Assembly (NCBI GenBank): GCA_029339195.1
Contig: JAPTJF010000021.1
Span: 124,001 to 188,000, forward strand
From: Micractinium sp. NFX-FRZ
Taxonomy: Eukaryota > Chlorophyta > Trebouxiophyceae > Chlorellales > Chlorellaceae
Direction: 5' to 3'
Length of the DNA stretch: 64,000 nucleotides
Shown: piece after piece, positions 33,901 through 43,616 of the stretch
Position numbering within the stretch: position 1 is the first letter of the stretch
Layout: each line of letters starts with the position of its first letter
Notes under the pieces: generated by a model
What the model saw: the letters and a program-made list of their open reading frames with translations, nothing else
Databases searched by the model: none
Told to the model about the DNA's origin: nothing
Program-made: the position numbers and the translations under genes

Positions 33901-34251
33901 AGAGACAGAAGTCAACGACACCAAAAAACGGCAGTGTGTTGACGGGGGCAGTAATGCTGCCATCTCACTCACCTGCCCTTGCGCTCCACCTCACCATTTT
34001 GTGTATAACTTGGCTTTCATGCTTCACACACACAACGCACCCTCCCTCCTCCCCACCCCCTGCAGATCTTCACCACGGGCACCGCCGTGGTTGTCTCCCC
34101 CGTGGGCTCCCTCACCCACCAGGGTGAGCGCCGCCAGTTTGGCACCCCCGGCCAGCCCAGCCCCGTGGCGCTGGAGCTGTATGACCAGCTCACGGGGCTG
34201 CAGCAGGAGAAGCTGGAGGACCCCTTTGGCTGGGTCGTGCCCGTGTGCTGA
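30994..34251 (+). CDS. BCAT: Branched-chain amino acid aminotransferase (PLP fold type IV)
   Basis: It transfers amino groups between Leu/Ile/Val and 2-oxoglutarate. Exons: 30994-31046, 31135-31176, 31368-31500, 31715-31867, 32014-32127, 32548-32820, 33305-33436, 33644-33757, 34066-34251; 399 residues. About 55 Arg/Gln/Ala-rich N-terminal residues suggest an organelle leader, spread over three short exons. Domain hallmarks: [46 protein letters not shown], the PLP-lysine region [11 protein letters not shown] (Lys244), [35 protein letters not shown] and [16 protein letters not shown]. All key residues I can check are present, so it should be active. Intron 6 contains two decayed copies of the exon 7 start. 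Plastid or mitochondrial location is not decided by the sequence. Confidence 0.95.
33080..33360. repeat. Triplicated exon-7 start with acceptor in BCAT intron 6
   Basis: Acceptor-plus-exon copies begin at about 33083 and 33191; the real exon starts at 33305. The spacing is 108 and about 113 bp. The copies share CTGGACGC/CTGGATGC and GCCAGACCTGCAA text. Copy 2, read in the exon 7 frame, hits TAG after ten codons, so it cannot replace the exon. Confidence 0.88.
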
Positions 34252-34802
34252 GCATGCTGTGCTCCAGTGCTTGGCATGCATGCTGAGCCTGGGTGGGAGC
34301 ACGAGGCGCGCGCTGGGTGGGGCGGCGACCTTCCACTGGACCCAGTGCTTTTGCACGCCTTATCACGCTGAGCCGCCTGCGGCGCCCACCCTCTGCTGAA
34401 TACTTGATTCGATTTGCTGCCGCTTGTTAGAACCCAAGTGTCTCCCTTTCTCCCCTCCCTCTTGCTTTGCTTCAACGCTCCCACCCGCCTCTCCTGCTGG
34501 GCGCGTCATGCACGCGACCTCTCCCATTTTTGCACCGTGCCCCCTCTTGCCCCCAGTTGCCTTGGCTGGGTGCCTCCTTATGCCTCTCCTTCACGTCAAA
34601 GCGCACGTCCCTTGCTGTAACATATAGACACTCAGGGGCGGAACATCATTCTGCGCCTTCGTACAGGCTCCGGCTGTGCACACGGGCTGCAGCAAAGAAT
34701 CAGGCAACGCAGGTATTATTAACACACAGCTTGCGGGCGCGCTGTAAACAAGGGGGCTAGCTAGCCAAGTCACGCTCTGCGCTCATGCTGCCTGCCCACG
34801 CC
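34252..34802. other. Intergenic region between convergent genes
   Basis: It lies between the aminotransferase stop and the stop of the small plastid-protein gene. The candidate TGTAA for the aminotransferase is at 34616-34620. No gene is supportable. Confidence 0.6.
34616..34620 (+). terminator. Candidate TGTAA poly(A) signal of BCAT
   Basis: TGTAA lies 365 nt past the stop codon in a pyrimidine-rich 3' flank. Confidence 0.5.
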
Positions 34803-36210
34803 TCACGCCCCCATGGCGCTCTCGTCAGGCCAGTCGCTGTCCTTGCTGACGTCGGGGGGCCGGGAGGGCAGGTGGGGTTCGTTCTTAGAGCCGCCACCTG
34901 CGGAACCCTTCTCCTGCCCCTGGCTGGAGGCCTCGCTCGCCTGGCCGCTCTTGGGTGCGTCCTGTTGGGGGGCGGACGGTGCATCAGGCAGTCACCAGGT
35001 GGAACGATGTCACATTCAGGTGGGGTGAAGTGGGGTGGCAGGATGGTCTAGCGCAGGAGGTGTGGTGCAGTGCTTGGCGGGCGCCCCCATGTCACCCAAG
35101 AGTGCCCCCTCGTCTTCACCTGCGTGAGGATCTGCTGGCTGGAGGCCTCCTTCATGCCGCCAATCTCTGGATTGAATTCGGGTGCATCCTGGAAAACCAG
35201 AAGAGATGAGAGGATGAGGCAGATGTTGGTTCAAGGTATGGTGCAATGCTGAGTGTGGTGCCAGCAGGCAAGGGGGCTTGTGGGCGGCCGCGGCGAGCCA
35301 AGCGGGACTTCAAAACTGGCGGGCACCCTGAAGACAGAGCCTGAAGCAGCCTGCATGCTTCAACAGTCTCACCTTGTTGCCCTCACCGCCCTGCTCCTGG
35401 CGGAGGGCTGCCTGCAGGCAAATAAAATGTTGCAGTCGTGAGTCGAGGCCAGCCGCACAGCACCCAAACCAGGCGTACCTGCCAGCTAGCTCTGTGAATG
35501 CCGAAGGCAAGGCAGGGAGGCAGGGCGCCGTGCAGGCCTGTTATGGGGGCCAGCGGCTGGCATGCCATTGTGCGGGACAAGGCAGCTGATGCCAAATGTG
35601 GCTCTTCTCGAGCTGCCTACCCCGGCTCGGCACGCCCGGCCCCCTGAGCACCGATGAACAAAATACTCATCACTTCAGCAGCCCTTCTCACCACCCACCC
35701 ACTTCTCCAGTCTTTGCCTCCAACGCATTTCAAAAACTCTGAAAGTGGTAACGGCCCCACCCGCCCACCCGTGCGTTCTCGGCCGGGGTCTTGTCAATGC
35801 TCGGCCCCCCGCTGGGGTCCTGCAACCGACAAAAGCGATGCAGGGACCAAGAGGCTCACGGGATAGACCGAGGCAGAAGTGGGGCCTTGCAGACGAGATC
35901 ACTCGCATACATCAAGCTGAAATGGAGTAAGGATGCGACCCACAGAAGGTGTTGGGTGCTGGGTGTGGCCGCAGCAGCGGAAGAAGGGGAAGGAAGCAGG
36001 CTACATCAGCGGCACAACAGGCAAGGCCGCTGGTATTAGAGGCTGGTTATAGTAGGTAGTCCAAACCCTGACTTGATCCCCTAGGCGCACCTTGGGTGCC
36101 GCGCGAGGCACGATCCGAGGCCTGGCGGCTCCCCGCTGGCCTGCCCTGGACTGGCTGCATCGGCTGGCGGCGCTGGGGGCGGGCAACGTCCTGGCAGAGC
36201 ACAGCATCAT
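34803..36210 (-). CDS. Small disordered protein with transit-peptide-like start
   Basis: I do not recognise the family. Exons (minus): 36091-36210, 35769-35819, 35373-35411, 35120-35188, 34803-34961; every intron is phase 0 and every exon a multiple of three, giving 145 residues. The start was chosen as the first of two adjacent ATGs in CACCATGATG. Residues 1-40 (MMLCSARTLPAPSAASRCSQ and on) are Ala/Arg/Ser-rich without acids, typical of a chloroplast transit peptide. The remaining about 105 residues are hydrophilic, rich in Gly, Ser, Gln, Glu and Asp, with no predicted core. Exons 4 and 5 both begin DAP and both contain EASSQ, suggesting exon duplication. Symmetric phase-0 exons mean any exon could be skipped without frame loss. 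The function is unknown, and no RNA evidence is available to confirm the splice model. Confidence 0.65.
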
Positions 36211-36564
36211 GGTGAGTGGTGAGGAGTACTGATGTGAGGACTCCTGACAAAGTCCAAACCTACGATTGGAAGGCTCACTGTCTTTGCTGGAGGCGCCCGG
36301 TTTTGACCTGGCACTTGCTGCATCTTTCTACGAGGTGCCCGTCGAGTGCATGCCAGATGCTGCCCCGATGCACCCCTCCTGTTGTTGTGCTCGATTCCCT
36401 GGTGTGATCCACATTTAAACCTTTTCTGGAACTGTAAGCAATAAAACAAATTGTGATTCGAGGGGCGTAGCAAAGAAACACAGCAAGCACATGAGGGAGA
36501 CCAGCGGGTTCAACATCCTGCCAACCGGGCGGGCCAGCCCTCCACGGCCTCGGCCGTCCCCCCG
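36211..36564. other. Intergenic region between two minus-strand genes
   Basis: It holds the 3' flank of the thioredoxin-like gene and the promoter of the small plastid-protein gene. Nothing else is seen. Confidence 0.5.
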
Positions 36565-37698
36565 CTATCCCTCGCTCTCCTGCCGCGCCACCGCAGGGCC
36601 CTCCGCGCTGTGCTTGAGCGCCGCTTTGACCAGGGTGGGCAGGTCTAGCCCGCTGACGCTCTGCACCATCTTGCCTTGCTTGAACAGCAGGAAGGTTGGC
36701 TCGCTGGTGGCGGCCACGCCAGCCAGCGCCTCGGCGGCGGCGCAGCGCTCCAGGCAGGCGGTGGAGAGGTCAAAGGGCAGCGGCGCACCGCCCTGCTCCA
36801 GCAGCAGCTTGCGCCAGGCCGTTTTGGTGGCCTGGGTGGGGCCCGCCCATTCGGTGAAGACCTCCAGGACTGCATGTGGGCACAGTGGGTGCATGCGGAA
36901 GGGCAGTGGTGGTTGGGTCGGGGCAGTGGGTCCGCCTCCAGCGCAAGCGATGGATGGGAGTTCAGCAAGATTGTTGGCACCCGGGCCAATACGGCCCTGC
37001 AACAGGCTGCCGCTGTTGTGCACGTGACGGAGGATGGGCGGGAGCGGCGGCAGCGGCAGCGCCTGCAATTCAGCGGCGGCCCTTGCGCACCTTGCAGCCG
37101 CTCCCGCTGCAGCGCCGCCTTCAATTCCGCAGCATCATTGAGCTGCGTGACGTTGACCTGCAGGTGTGCCGCCATCTGTTGGAATGCGGGGTCGCGGCCG
37201 CGGTTGACCGGTGCGGAATGTCCTGATTGGCTGAAATGCAGGTGTAATGACTGAACGAACCGAAAGAACGCGTAAGGGATGCCTACGCAGCCTCGGTACC
37301 AGCTGAATGGCGCCTTCATGCCACCTCGGCTGCAGTTGGGCAAGGGCTCTTTTGCTCCCTGGCAGGTTTGGTTGAGTTCCACCGTCCTCCAAAGTTGCCC
37401 GGAGCATACGCTCAATCCAGCCCGAGTGCCGCCCGAGTGTGTGGGCCTCACCCCCTCCGAGAGCACCGCGCTGCCCTTGGCCAGCGTCCTGCTGCCCCAA
37501 CACCGAGTGCATCCTTTACCGAGCACAGACAAGCGCACATCGCGCCAGCCGCAAGCCCGCCTGCCCGCTGTGACACAGCGGCTGCTGCAGGGGCGGCGGT
37601 AAGCGACAGCAGCGGCCGGAGCAGTGCCGGAGCCGGAGCCGGTGACGCCAGGCAGTTGCACGCCAGCTCGCAGGGCGCAGCGTCAGCACGCCTGCCAT
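36565..37698 (-). CDS. Thioredoxin-fold protein without redox cysteines
   Basis: Exons (minus): 37520-37698, 37091-37230, 36565-36869, joined in phases 2 and 1; 207 residues. Exon 1 encodes an Arg/Leu/Cys/Ala-rich, acid-free leader of about 60 residues, suggesting organelle targeting. The thioredoxin domain follows: QVNVTQLNDAAELKAAL, VLEVFTEWAGPTQATKTAWR, a central ACLERCAAAEALAGV, and the cis-Pro strand SEPTFLLFKQGKMVQSV. At the active site, where WCGPC is usual, it reads WAGPT, so both catalytic cysteines are gone and dithiol exchange is not expected. It resembles thioredoxin-like domains of axonemal and TXNDC/NME8-type proteins in keeping the fold without requiring redox. If the leader exon is not used, the in-frame ATG at 37175 would give a 129-residue protein. 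The leader start is only 57 bp from the divergent F-box gene start, which is a reason for caution. Confidence 0.72.
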
Positions 37699-37755
37699 CA
37701 CTCAAAAAGGTCGCATCTCCTCCACCAAAGCTGAAGCACGCAGCCGCGTGCCGCG
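37699..37755. promoter_or_regulatory. 57-bp head-to-head gap between two start codons
   Basis: It lies between the thioredoxin-like leader ATG (minus, 37698) and the F-box/LRR ATG (plus, 37756). It is too short for two normal promoters and 5' UTRs without overlap. Either transcripts overlap at their 5' ends or one start is wrong. Confidence 0.4.
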
Positions 37756-40700
37756 ATGTCAGCCCACCACCGCCCCAAGACGCGGCTGCAGACGGCGCAC
37801 GAGACGCTGCGGCTGTTGCATCTGCCCGAAAACTGCCTCTCGCTCATCGTGCAGCATGCCGCCCAGGGCGCCCCCTGGAAGGAGCGGTGAGCTATTGCAG
37901 CGCGCGGGCATGCCTTTGGGATTGAGCAGTGCGCTGCCGCACATGCACTCCACTGCTCTGCCGCCCCGGCAGTCGCTGCTTCAATGCTGCCCCTGCTGCA
38001 GAGCCTTGCCGGCGAATTGGATGCCCACGCCGCGCCATACACCACCTGCCCCCCACCTACCGCATCGCATCTGCCCCCTGCCTCCTCCCTGCCTCGCTCC
38101 CCGCTTGCAGCTGCCAGCTGGCGGAGGTGTGCCGCGCCTTCCGCCAGCTCTTTGCGGCCCAGGCCTTCACAGGGCGGGCCATGAAGCTGGACCTCAACAC
38201 CCTGAGCTACCGCCTTTTGGAGCGCAAGCGCAAGGCCGCTGCGCGCGCTGAGCTGGTGGCCGCTGTGTCCCGCTATGCCCCCTCCATCACCCAGCTCAGC
38301 TTAAAGTATCAGCTGGACCGCACGACGGGGCTGAGCTTGGGCGCGCTGCTGGCACCGCTGGCGCCACGCGTGCGTCAGCTGGACGTCGAGGACGGGCTGT
38401 GCCCCGCCCTGCTGGCGTGCCTGGGCAGCGGGGGCTGGCAGGCGCTGGAGGAGGTGTCGCTGGTGGGGTGAGTGGGGGTGGGCACCTCCCTCTTCTTGCT
38501 GGGGGGTTTCTTGCTGGGCAGTTGGCGGAGGTGGTGGTGGTGGTGGGTGGGTGGGTGGGTGGGTGAACGGGGAGGTCAGATGCCACCAACAGCCCAATAC
38601 GCCCCCTGCGATGCTTGTCCCACTGTGTGTTGCGCTCCACAGTGCCCCTGCCTGCCTGCCTCCCACTCCCCTGTTCCTCCCCTCTCCCCCCATGCTGCTG
38701 TCACTCGCCTTCACCTTGCCCGCCGCTCCCCTTCCACCCTGCCCCTTGGCAGGTGCCAGCCGTGGATCGACCTGGAGCCTCATGAGCTGACGGCGCTGGA
38801 GCGCCAGCTGGCGGAGCTGCCCCACATCATCTCCAAAATCGTCAAGTTTGAGTGCTGTGAGCGGGGTCTGTGAGACGGGAGGGCAGGGGAGGGGCGGTGG
38901 CCGCAGGAGGGGGCACTGGAAGAGAGGGGGTGCCGCCTGTGCCGAACCACCTGAAAGTGAGTGCAGCCTGGGGGCATGACATGACTTGCGGTGGTTGGTG
39001 GCAGCGGCGCACACGTGTGCTGGATGCTGTTGATAACTTGTGCAGCGGGTTTGCCTTGACGACCAAGAAATGGGGGCTGCTGCTTCAAAAGGCGGGTGCC
39101 TGGGGCGCCGCCAGCGCTGACCCCCCGTTGCGCCTCGTGCCCTTTGCCTGCGCTGCGCGTGCAGCCTGCCAGGGCATGCAGGACGGCGGCGAGTCCATCT
39201 TCAGCCACCTCACCGCACTGCGCTCCCTTGAGCTGGGTGGGTGGGTGGTGGAGGCGGTGTGGTGGGACGTGCACAGGGCTGGCTGGGGGCTGCCCTGTGG
39301 CCCGATTGCAGCCCTGCCTGCTGCAGACGCACACACCCCAGCCTACTATAACTGACTGGCGCACAAAACTCGCGGCACGCACCGCACTGCAAGCGGGTCA
39401 CTGCTCTGCATCCTGCCACGCCGCACGCGTGTGTCTGCCATACCACGGCCAGTGCCTGTCAGCACTCGCCCTTTCCATTCTGCTGCCCTTCCCTCTCATC
39501 ACCTGCTGCAGAGGACTGGGTGAGCTGGGACGCGCCGCGCGACTACCTGCCGCTGCGCGCGATGCGCCACCTCACCCGCCTCACGCTCAACATTGTGGAC
39601 GATCTGGGTGCCAATCTGGAGAGCCTGCTGGCCCTGACGCAGGCAAGGGGTTTGGGGCGGGTGGGGCAAGGGTTGCCTGTGTGACTTGGCCGCTTGCTGG
39701 CCCCGACGCAAGCAGGGGGTTTGGGGCAGATGCGGCAAGGGTTGCCTGTGTGCTATGGCCGCCTGCTGGCCCTTCCTTCAAGGGTGGGCGGGTGGGGCAA
39801 GGGATAGTTTGTGTGCTACGACCGCCCCTGGGTTGGCAGCCGCTGCCGCTGCCGCTGCCCCTGCCCAGGGAGGCAGGCTGCACGCCCAAACGCTGCCTGC
39901 CCTGTCGCTGTGCTGGTGCCCCCGCGTGCACGCCCCACCCCTTCCTTCTGACACTTTCTTGTACCCTCTTCCCCCCCCCGTCCAATGGCTGCAGGTGCGC
40001 GAGCTGTCGCTGCTGGGGTGCTACCACGCCTGCCGCGGTCTGCCCCAGCTGACCAACCTGGTCATGCTAGACCTTCAAGAGCTGGGGTTTGATGGGCTGC
40101 CAGAGGGAGACGCAGGTGAGCACAGCATGCATGGCGTGGGCCGACCGCGGTACGTGCAAGAGGTGGGCCTTGAGAGGCCTCCTGAAAGGGGCAGCAGTGA
40201 GCACGGCACGCTTGCCAGGATGCACAGCATGCACACCGCACGGAGCGTGCGCCTCTCTTGCCCTGCAAAGGGGCACACTCCAGGCGCGCATGGAGAACTG
40301 GTGTGGATCGCTGGTGCGCCGCCCACGTGTCAGCTGGCGGGGTATGCTGCTTCAACCTGCCAGCACGGTGGGGCACACCCCGCTTAAGCTCCATCCTGCC
40401 CGCCTGCTCAACCTTCCTGCTTGCCCGGCCACGTCCTTGCCCCGCCACCTCCCCACCCGACACGCAGTGCGTGAGTCGGCAGCTGCCTGGAAGGTGGGCA
40501 GCCTCACGGAGCTGCGCTGGTGCGGTGACCTGGCGTTTGACGAGGGCGAGGAGCCTGTCCAACTTCCGCGCTTGGTGGCGCTGGAGATTGAGTGAGTGCT
40601 GAGTGGTGGGTATAGTGGGTCAAAGATGAGGGGGTGGGACTCCATGCTGCTTTGCTTGCTGTGATTGCCCACCTGCTATGTTCACTCATGCATGGGCTGC

Positions 40701-43090
40701 TCCACAGCGCAGCTGCCTTTCGGGGCCGTGCACACCGCCGCCGCGCCACTCACCACCCTGCCTCCGTGCCCCCCCCCCCCCGCCTTCCCCACCTTCCCCA
40801 CCTCTTCCCCGCTCCCGCAGCGAGGCCTGCTTCCCCCCCTCTGGCTTCCACCGCCACCTGTGCACCTCCCTCACCTCACTCACCTCGCTGCGCCTGGTGG
40901 GCGGGCGCTGCCCCAGGCTGCCGCCCGAGATCAGCCACCTGGCGCAGCTGCAGGTGGGTGTGGGGAGGGCTTGGCGGCTGGAGCGAGGAATCCGGGGGAT
41001 GTGGGGAGCCGTGCACCAGCATCCGCGATCTTGAGAAGGCGTGCACAAGTCTATGTAGCTAGGTGTGCTGCCCACCTCCCTCACTGGTGACCCGCCCCAT
41101 TCCACACCCCACCCCGCCCCACCCCACGCTCCCACTTGAGCCCAGGTGCTGGCCATCGACTCCTGCCTGCTCCCCGCCATACCTCCCTCCATCAGTGCCC
41201 TCACTGCCGTCACCAACCTCATGCTTTCGGTGAGCGGGGGCGGGGGCGGGGGGTGCACCCATGCTGCAGCGCCGTGGGGCCATGTGGCGGGGGCTGAGCA
41301 CCGTGTGTGTGGAGCAGGGGGTGGGCGGGCCTCAGTCCATGGAGCAGCGGTGGGCAAAGCAGGCGGCAGCCACAATGTGAGAGCCTCATGTGCGCGCCGG
41401 CACCCTCCCTCCCTTTGCGGCTCGTGCTGCTTGCGGGCCTGGGGGGACCCCTGCTCCCTACTCTCCGCTCACCCTGCCCACTGCTCACCGCTATCCACGG
41501 AGCACTGCTTTACCGACCCTTGTGTGCCCACCCTCCTGTCCATTGCATTCCCCTTAGGCATGCCCCCACCACCAACCTCACCCCGCCCATCCCAGCCTGG
41601 GCGCTCCAGTCGTCGGGCTTCAACGCGTTTGCGGGAGCATGCTGTCACTGACCCTTTCCTCCCCCCTTGCGCCCCGCCCCTGCCGCCCGCCTGCAGAACA
41701 CGGTCCTCACCCCCCACATCCCAGCCTGGGTGCTCCAGCTGCCCGTCCGGAAGCTGTGGCTGGCCAACAACCAGATCTCCACGCTGCTGCCCCCCAGGAG
41801 CGGCAGGGTGAGCCATGCCGGGGGGGCGAACAGCGCCCGCCTACCTGCCGCCTGCCTGCCAGCCCGCTTGCTTCCCGGTTATGCACCAACCTGGGCAGTG
41901 TTGCCTGGGCGGCGCTCGACTCAGTGCGCACACCGGGGTTGCATGCCTTTGCCGAGCCGAGCACCCCTTCCTGCCCCCTCCTTCCCCCTCCAGATGGGCG
42001 CGGCGGCGTTCACCGCGCTCAAGGCCGCCTGGCTGTCGCGCCTCACCCACGTCTGCCTGTCTTCCAACAGCCTGCGGGAGGTGCCTGCCCCACTCCTGGA
42101 GCATGCCACGTCACTGGTGGAGCTGGACCTGTCGTACAACACGCCCCTGCAGGCGAGGCAGTGGCGTATGGATCCATTGGGTTTGACTTCATTGCCTGCC
42201 TGCCTGTCTGCCAAGCCCAGCTGCTGCCGGCACGAATGCCCCCCACATCAAGCAGCGAAGAGCTCAACAGGAGCACAGTGGCCCTGCCTTTCCTCCAAAC
42301 CCAGTGTCAACCTGCCCCCCGTGTCCCTTGCTCCCGTGCAGATCAGCACCGAGACAGTTGAGCTGCTGGGACAGCTGGCATGGTGAGGGGGCAGGGCAGG
42401 GCAGGGCAGGGCAGCCATTGGAGCCAGCAGCATGATAGGGCACCCACCTTGTCGCCCAGTGCCCAGTGCCACATGCCATGCCATGCCTACTGAGCTGCAG
42501 CACCCTCAGCAAGGGGGCACTGGGCAATGAGGCCCTGACTCTGGCAGAGTCAGGGCCTCATTGCCCAGTGCGCTCTGCCATGCATGCGACCAGGTCCTGA
42601 CGCTGCTACACCGCACTTGTGATCCAGTGGAGCTCAGGGCACAGCACAAAGGGCCCTGACTCTCCCACAAGCACCCCGTGTGTTTTGCCATGCAGCCTGC
42701 GCCTGCTGCGCCTGGAGAAGAGCTACTGGCTGCGACTGGAGGACCGCTGGACACGCGCCTCGCTGAGGGCCATCGCCAAGCTGCAGCGGGAGCGGCCTGA
42801 CCTGCAGGTGAAGGGAGAAGGCAGCAGGGAGTGGATGGGCTGCAGCGCTGCAACTGAAATGATGTGGGTGCATGCCTGCCGGGTCGGTTGATTAGATCTG
42901 CGAGGAGAGCGCGGTGGTCTCACCGCCCCTGCCCCCGCCGCGTAGCGGCAACTGTCGCGCGCTGCGGCGACCTGCTGTGACACGCTGTGGTTTGCTCTGA
43001 CACCTTTCTTCCCCTCCCTGCTGTGCCTGCCCCTGCCCCCAGGTGGACCACCAGAATCATCCCATCGGCCGCATGTCCCTGGCCTGGTGA
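37756..43090 (+). CDS. F-box-like leucine-rich-repeat protein
   Basis: Fourteen exons: 37756-37886, 38111-38467, 38753-38856, 39165-39236, 39512-39642, 39995-40115, 40468-40591, 40821-40953, 41146-41229, 41697-41807, 41994-42152, 42342-42382, 42696-42807, 43043-43090; 575 residues in one frame. Residues about 20-65 look like an F-box: LRLLHLPENCLSLIVQHAA, then CQLAEVCRAFRQLF. The rest is a string of LRRs, e.g. ITQLSLKYQL, LTALRSLELG, HLTRLTLNIVDDLGANLESL, VRELSLLGCYHACRGLPQ, LTNLVMLDLQELGF, VRKLWLANNQIS, LTHVCLSSNSLREVPAPLLE and LVELDLSYN. This fits a substrate receptor of an SCF ubiquitin ligase, though the F-box match is loose and a plain LRR role is possible. Introns 5 and 11 appear to use GC donors. 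Introns 5 and 9 carry exon-edge copies, and intron 12 holds a long palindrome. Confidence 0.78.
39626..39830. repeat. Three-copy tandem repeat starting at the exon-5 end of the LRR gene
   Basis: Units of 67 and 69 bp begin at about 39626, 39693 and 39762. The first includes the last coding codons and the GC donor (CAG/GCAAGG). Units share GGTTGCCTGTGTG and GTGGGGCAAGG text and decay outward. Confidence 0.88.
41572..41609. repeat. Copy of exon-10 start in LRR-gene intron 9
   Basis: CATCCCAGCCTGGGCGCTCC and flanks repeat 41702-41739 of exon 10 about 130 bp upstream, with roughly five changes in 38 bp. Confidence 0.87.
42517..42571. repeat. Perfect 27-bp-arm palindrome with a single-base centre
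   Basis: Arm GCACTGGGCAATGAGGCCCT plus GACTCTG is followed by one G and then its exact reverse complement. The whole element is 55 bp, lies in intron 12 of the LRR gene, and would fold into an uninterrupted 27-bp stem in RNA or a cruciform in DNA. Confidence 0.95.
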
Positions 43091-43616
43091 AGGCCGCGGC
43101 ATGCGCGCGCTACCGGCTGCCGCTGCTTGCCTCGACTCCTCCACCAGCCGGAACTTACTGTGCCTCGCTTCCGCCCGTCTGCTGTGGGGCGTGGCTGCAC
43201 GTCTGGCCGGCTGGCGCAGGCGTGGTGAACACCACCAGTTGCGCAGGCAGCGGGTGGAATAAATACAATACTTGCTTGCATATTGCAATGTACAGCTGCA
43301 CGTACGCTCAAACGGTAGGACATGTTTGTGACGGGACCGCGTAGCCGACACAAGACCTAAGCGGGAAGATTTTACTCAGGGCAAATCTGCGAGAGGCATT
43401 ACCATCCAGATCGCACAACTTTCAGTCCTGGTAGGGGACATTACCGGGACCCAAGGGCAGCTACCATTTTGGGGGGCAGCAGCAGCGCCGCTGGCGCGCC
43501 GCTGACGTGGCGCTAAGATCCAGTTTCCGCCTGCTTCCCTTCGATTGAACGGCGATCCCTCCGGCTGCGGGTCTCCTGGTACCTTGCAGTTATCCCCTGC
43601 CTACAAACAGCCAACA
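43091..43616. other. Intergenic region between LRR and metacaspase genes
   Basis: Two plus-strand genes are separated by 526 bp. An AATAAA lies at 43258-43263. No gene is seen. Confidence 0.5.
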
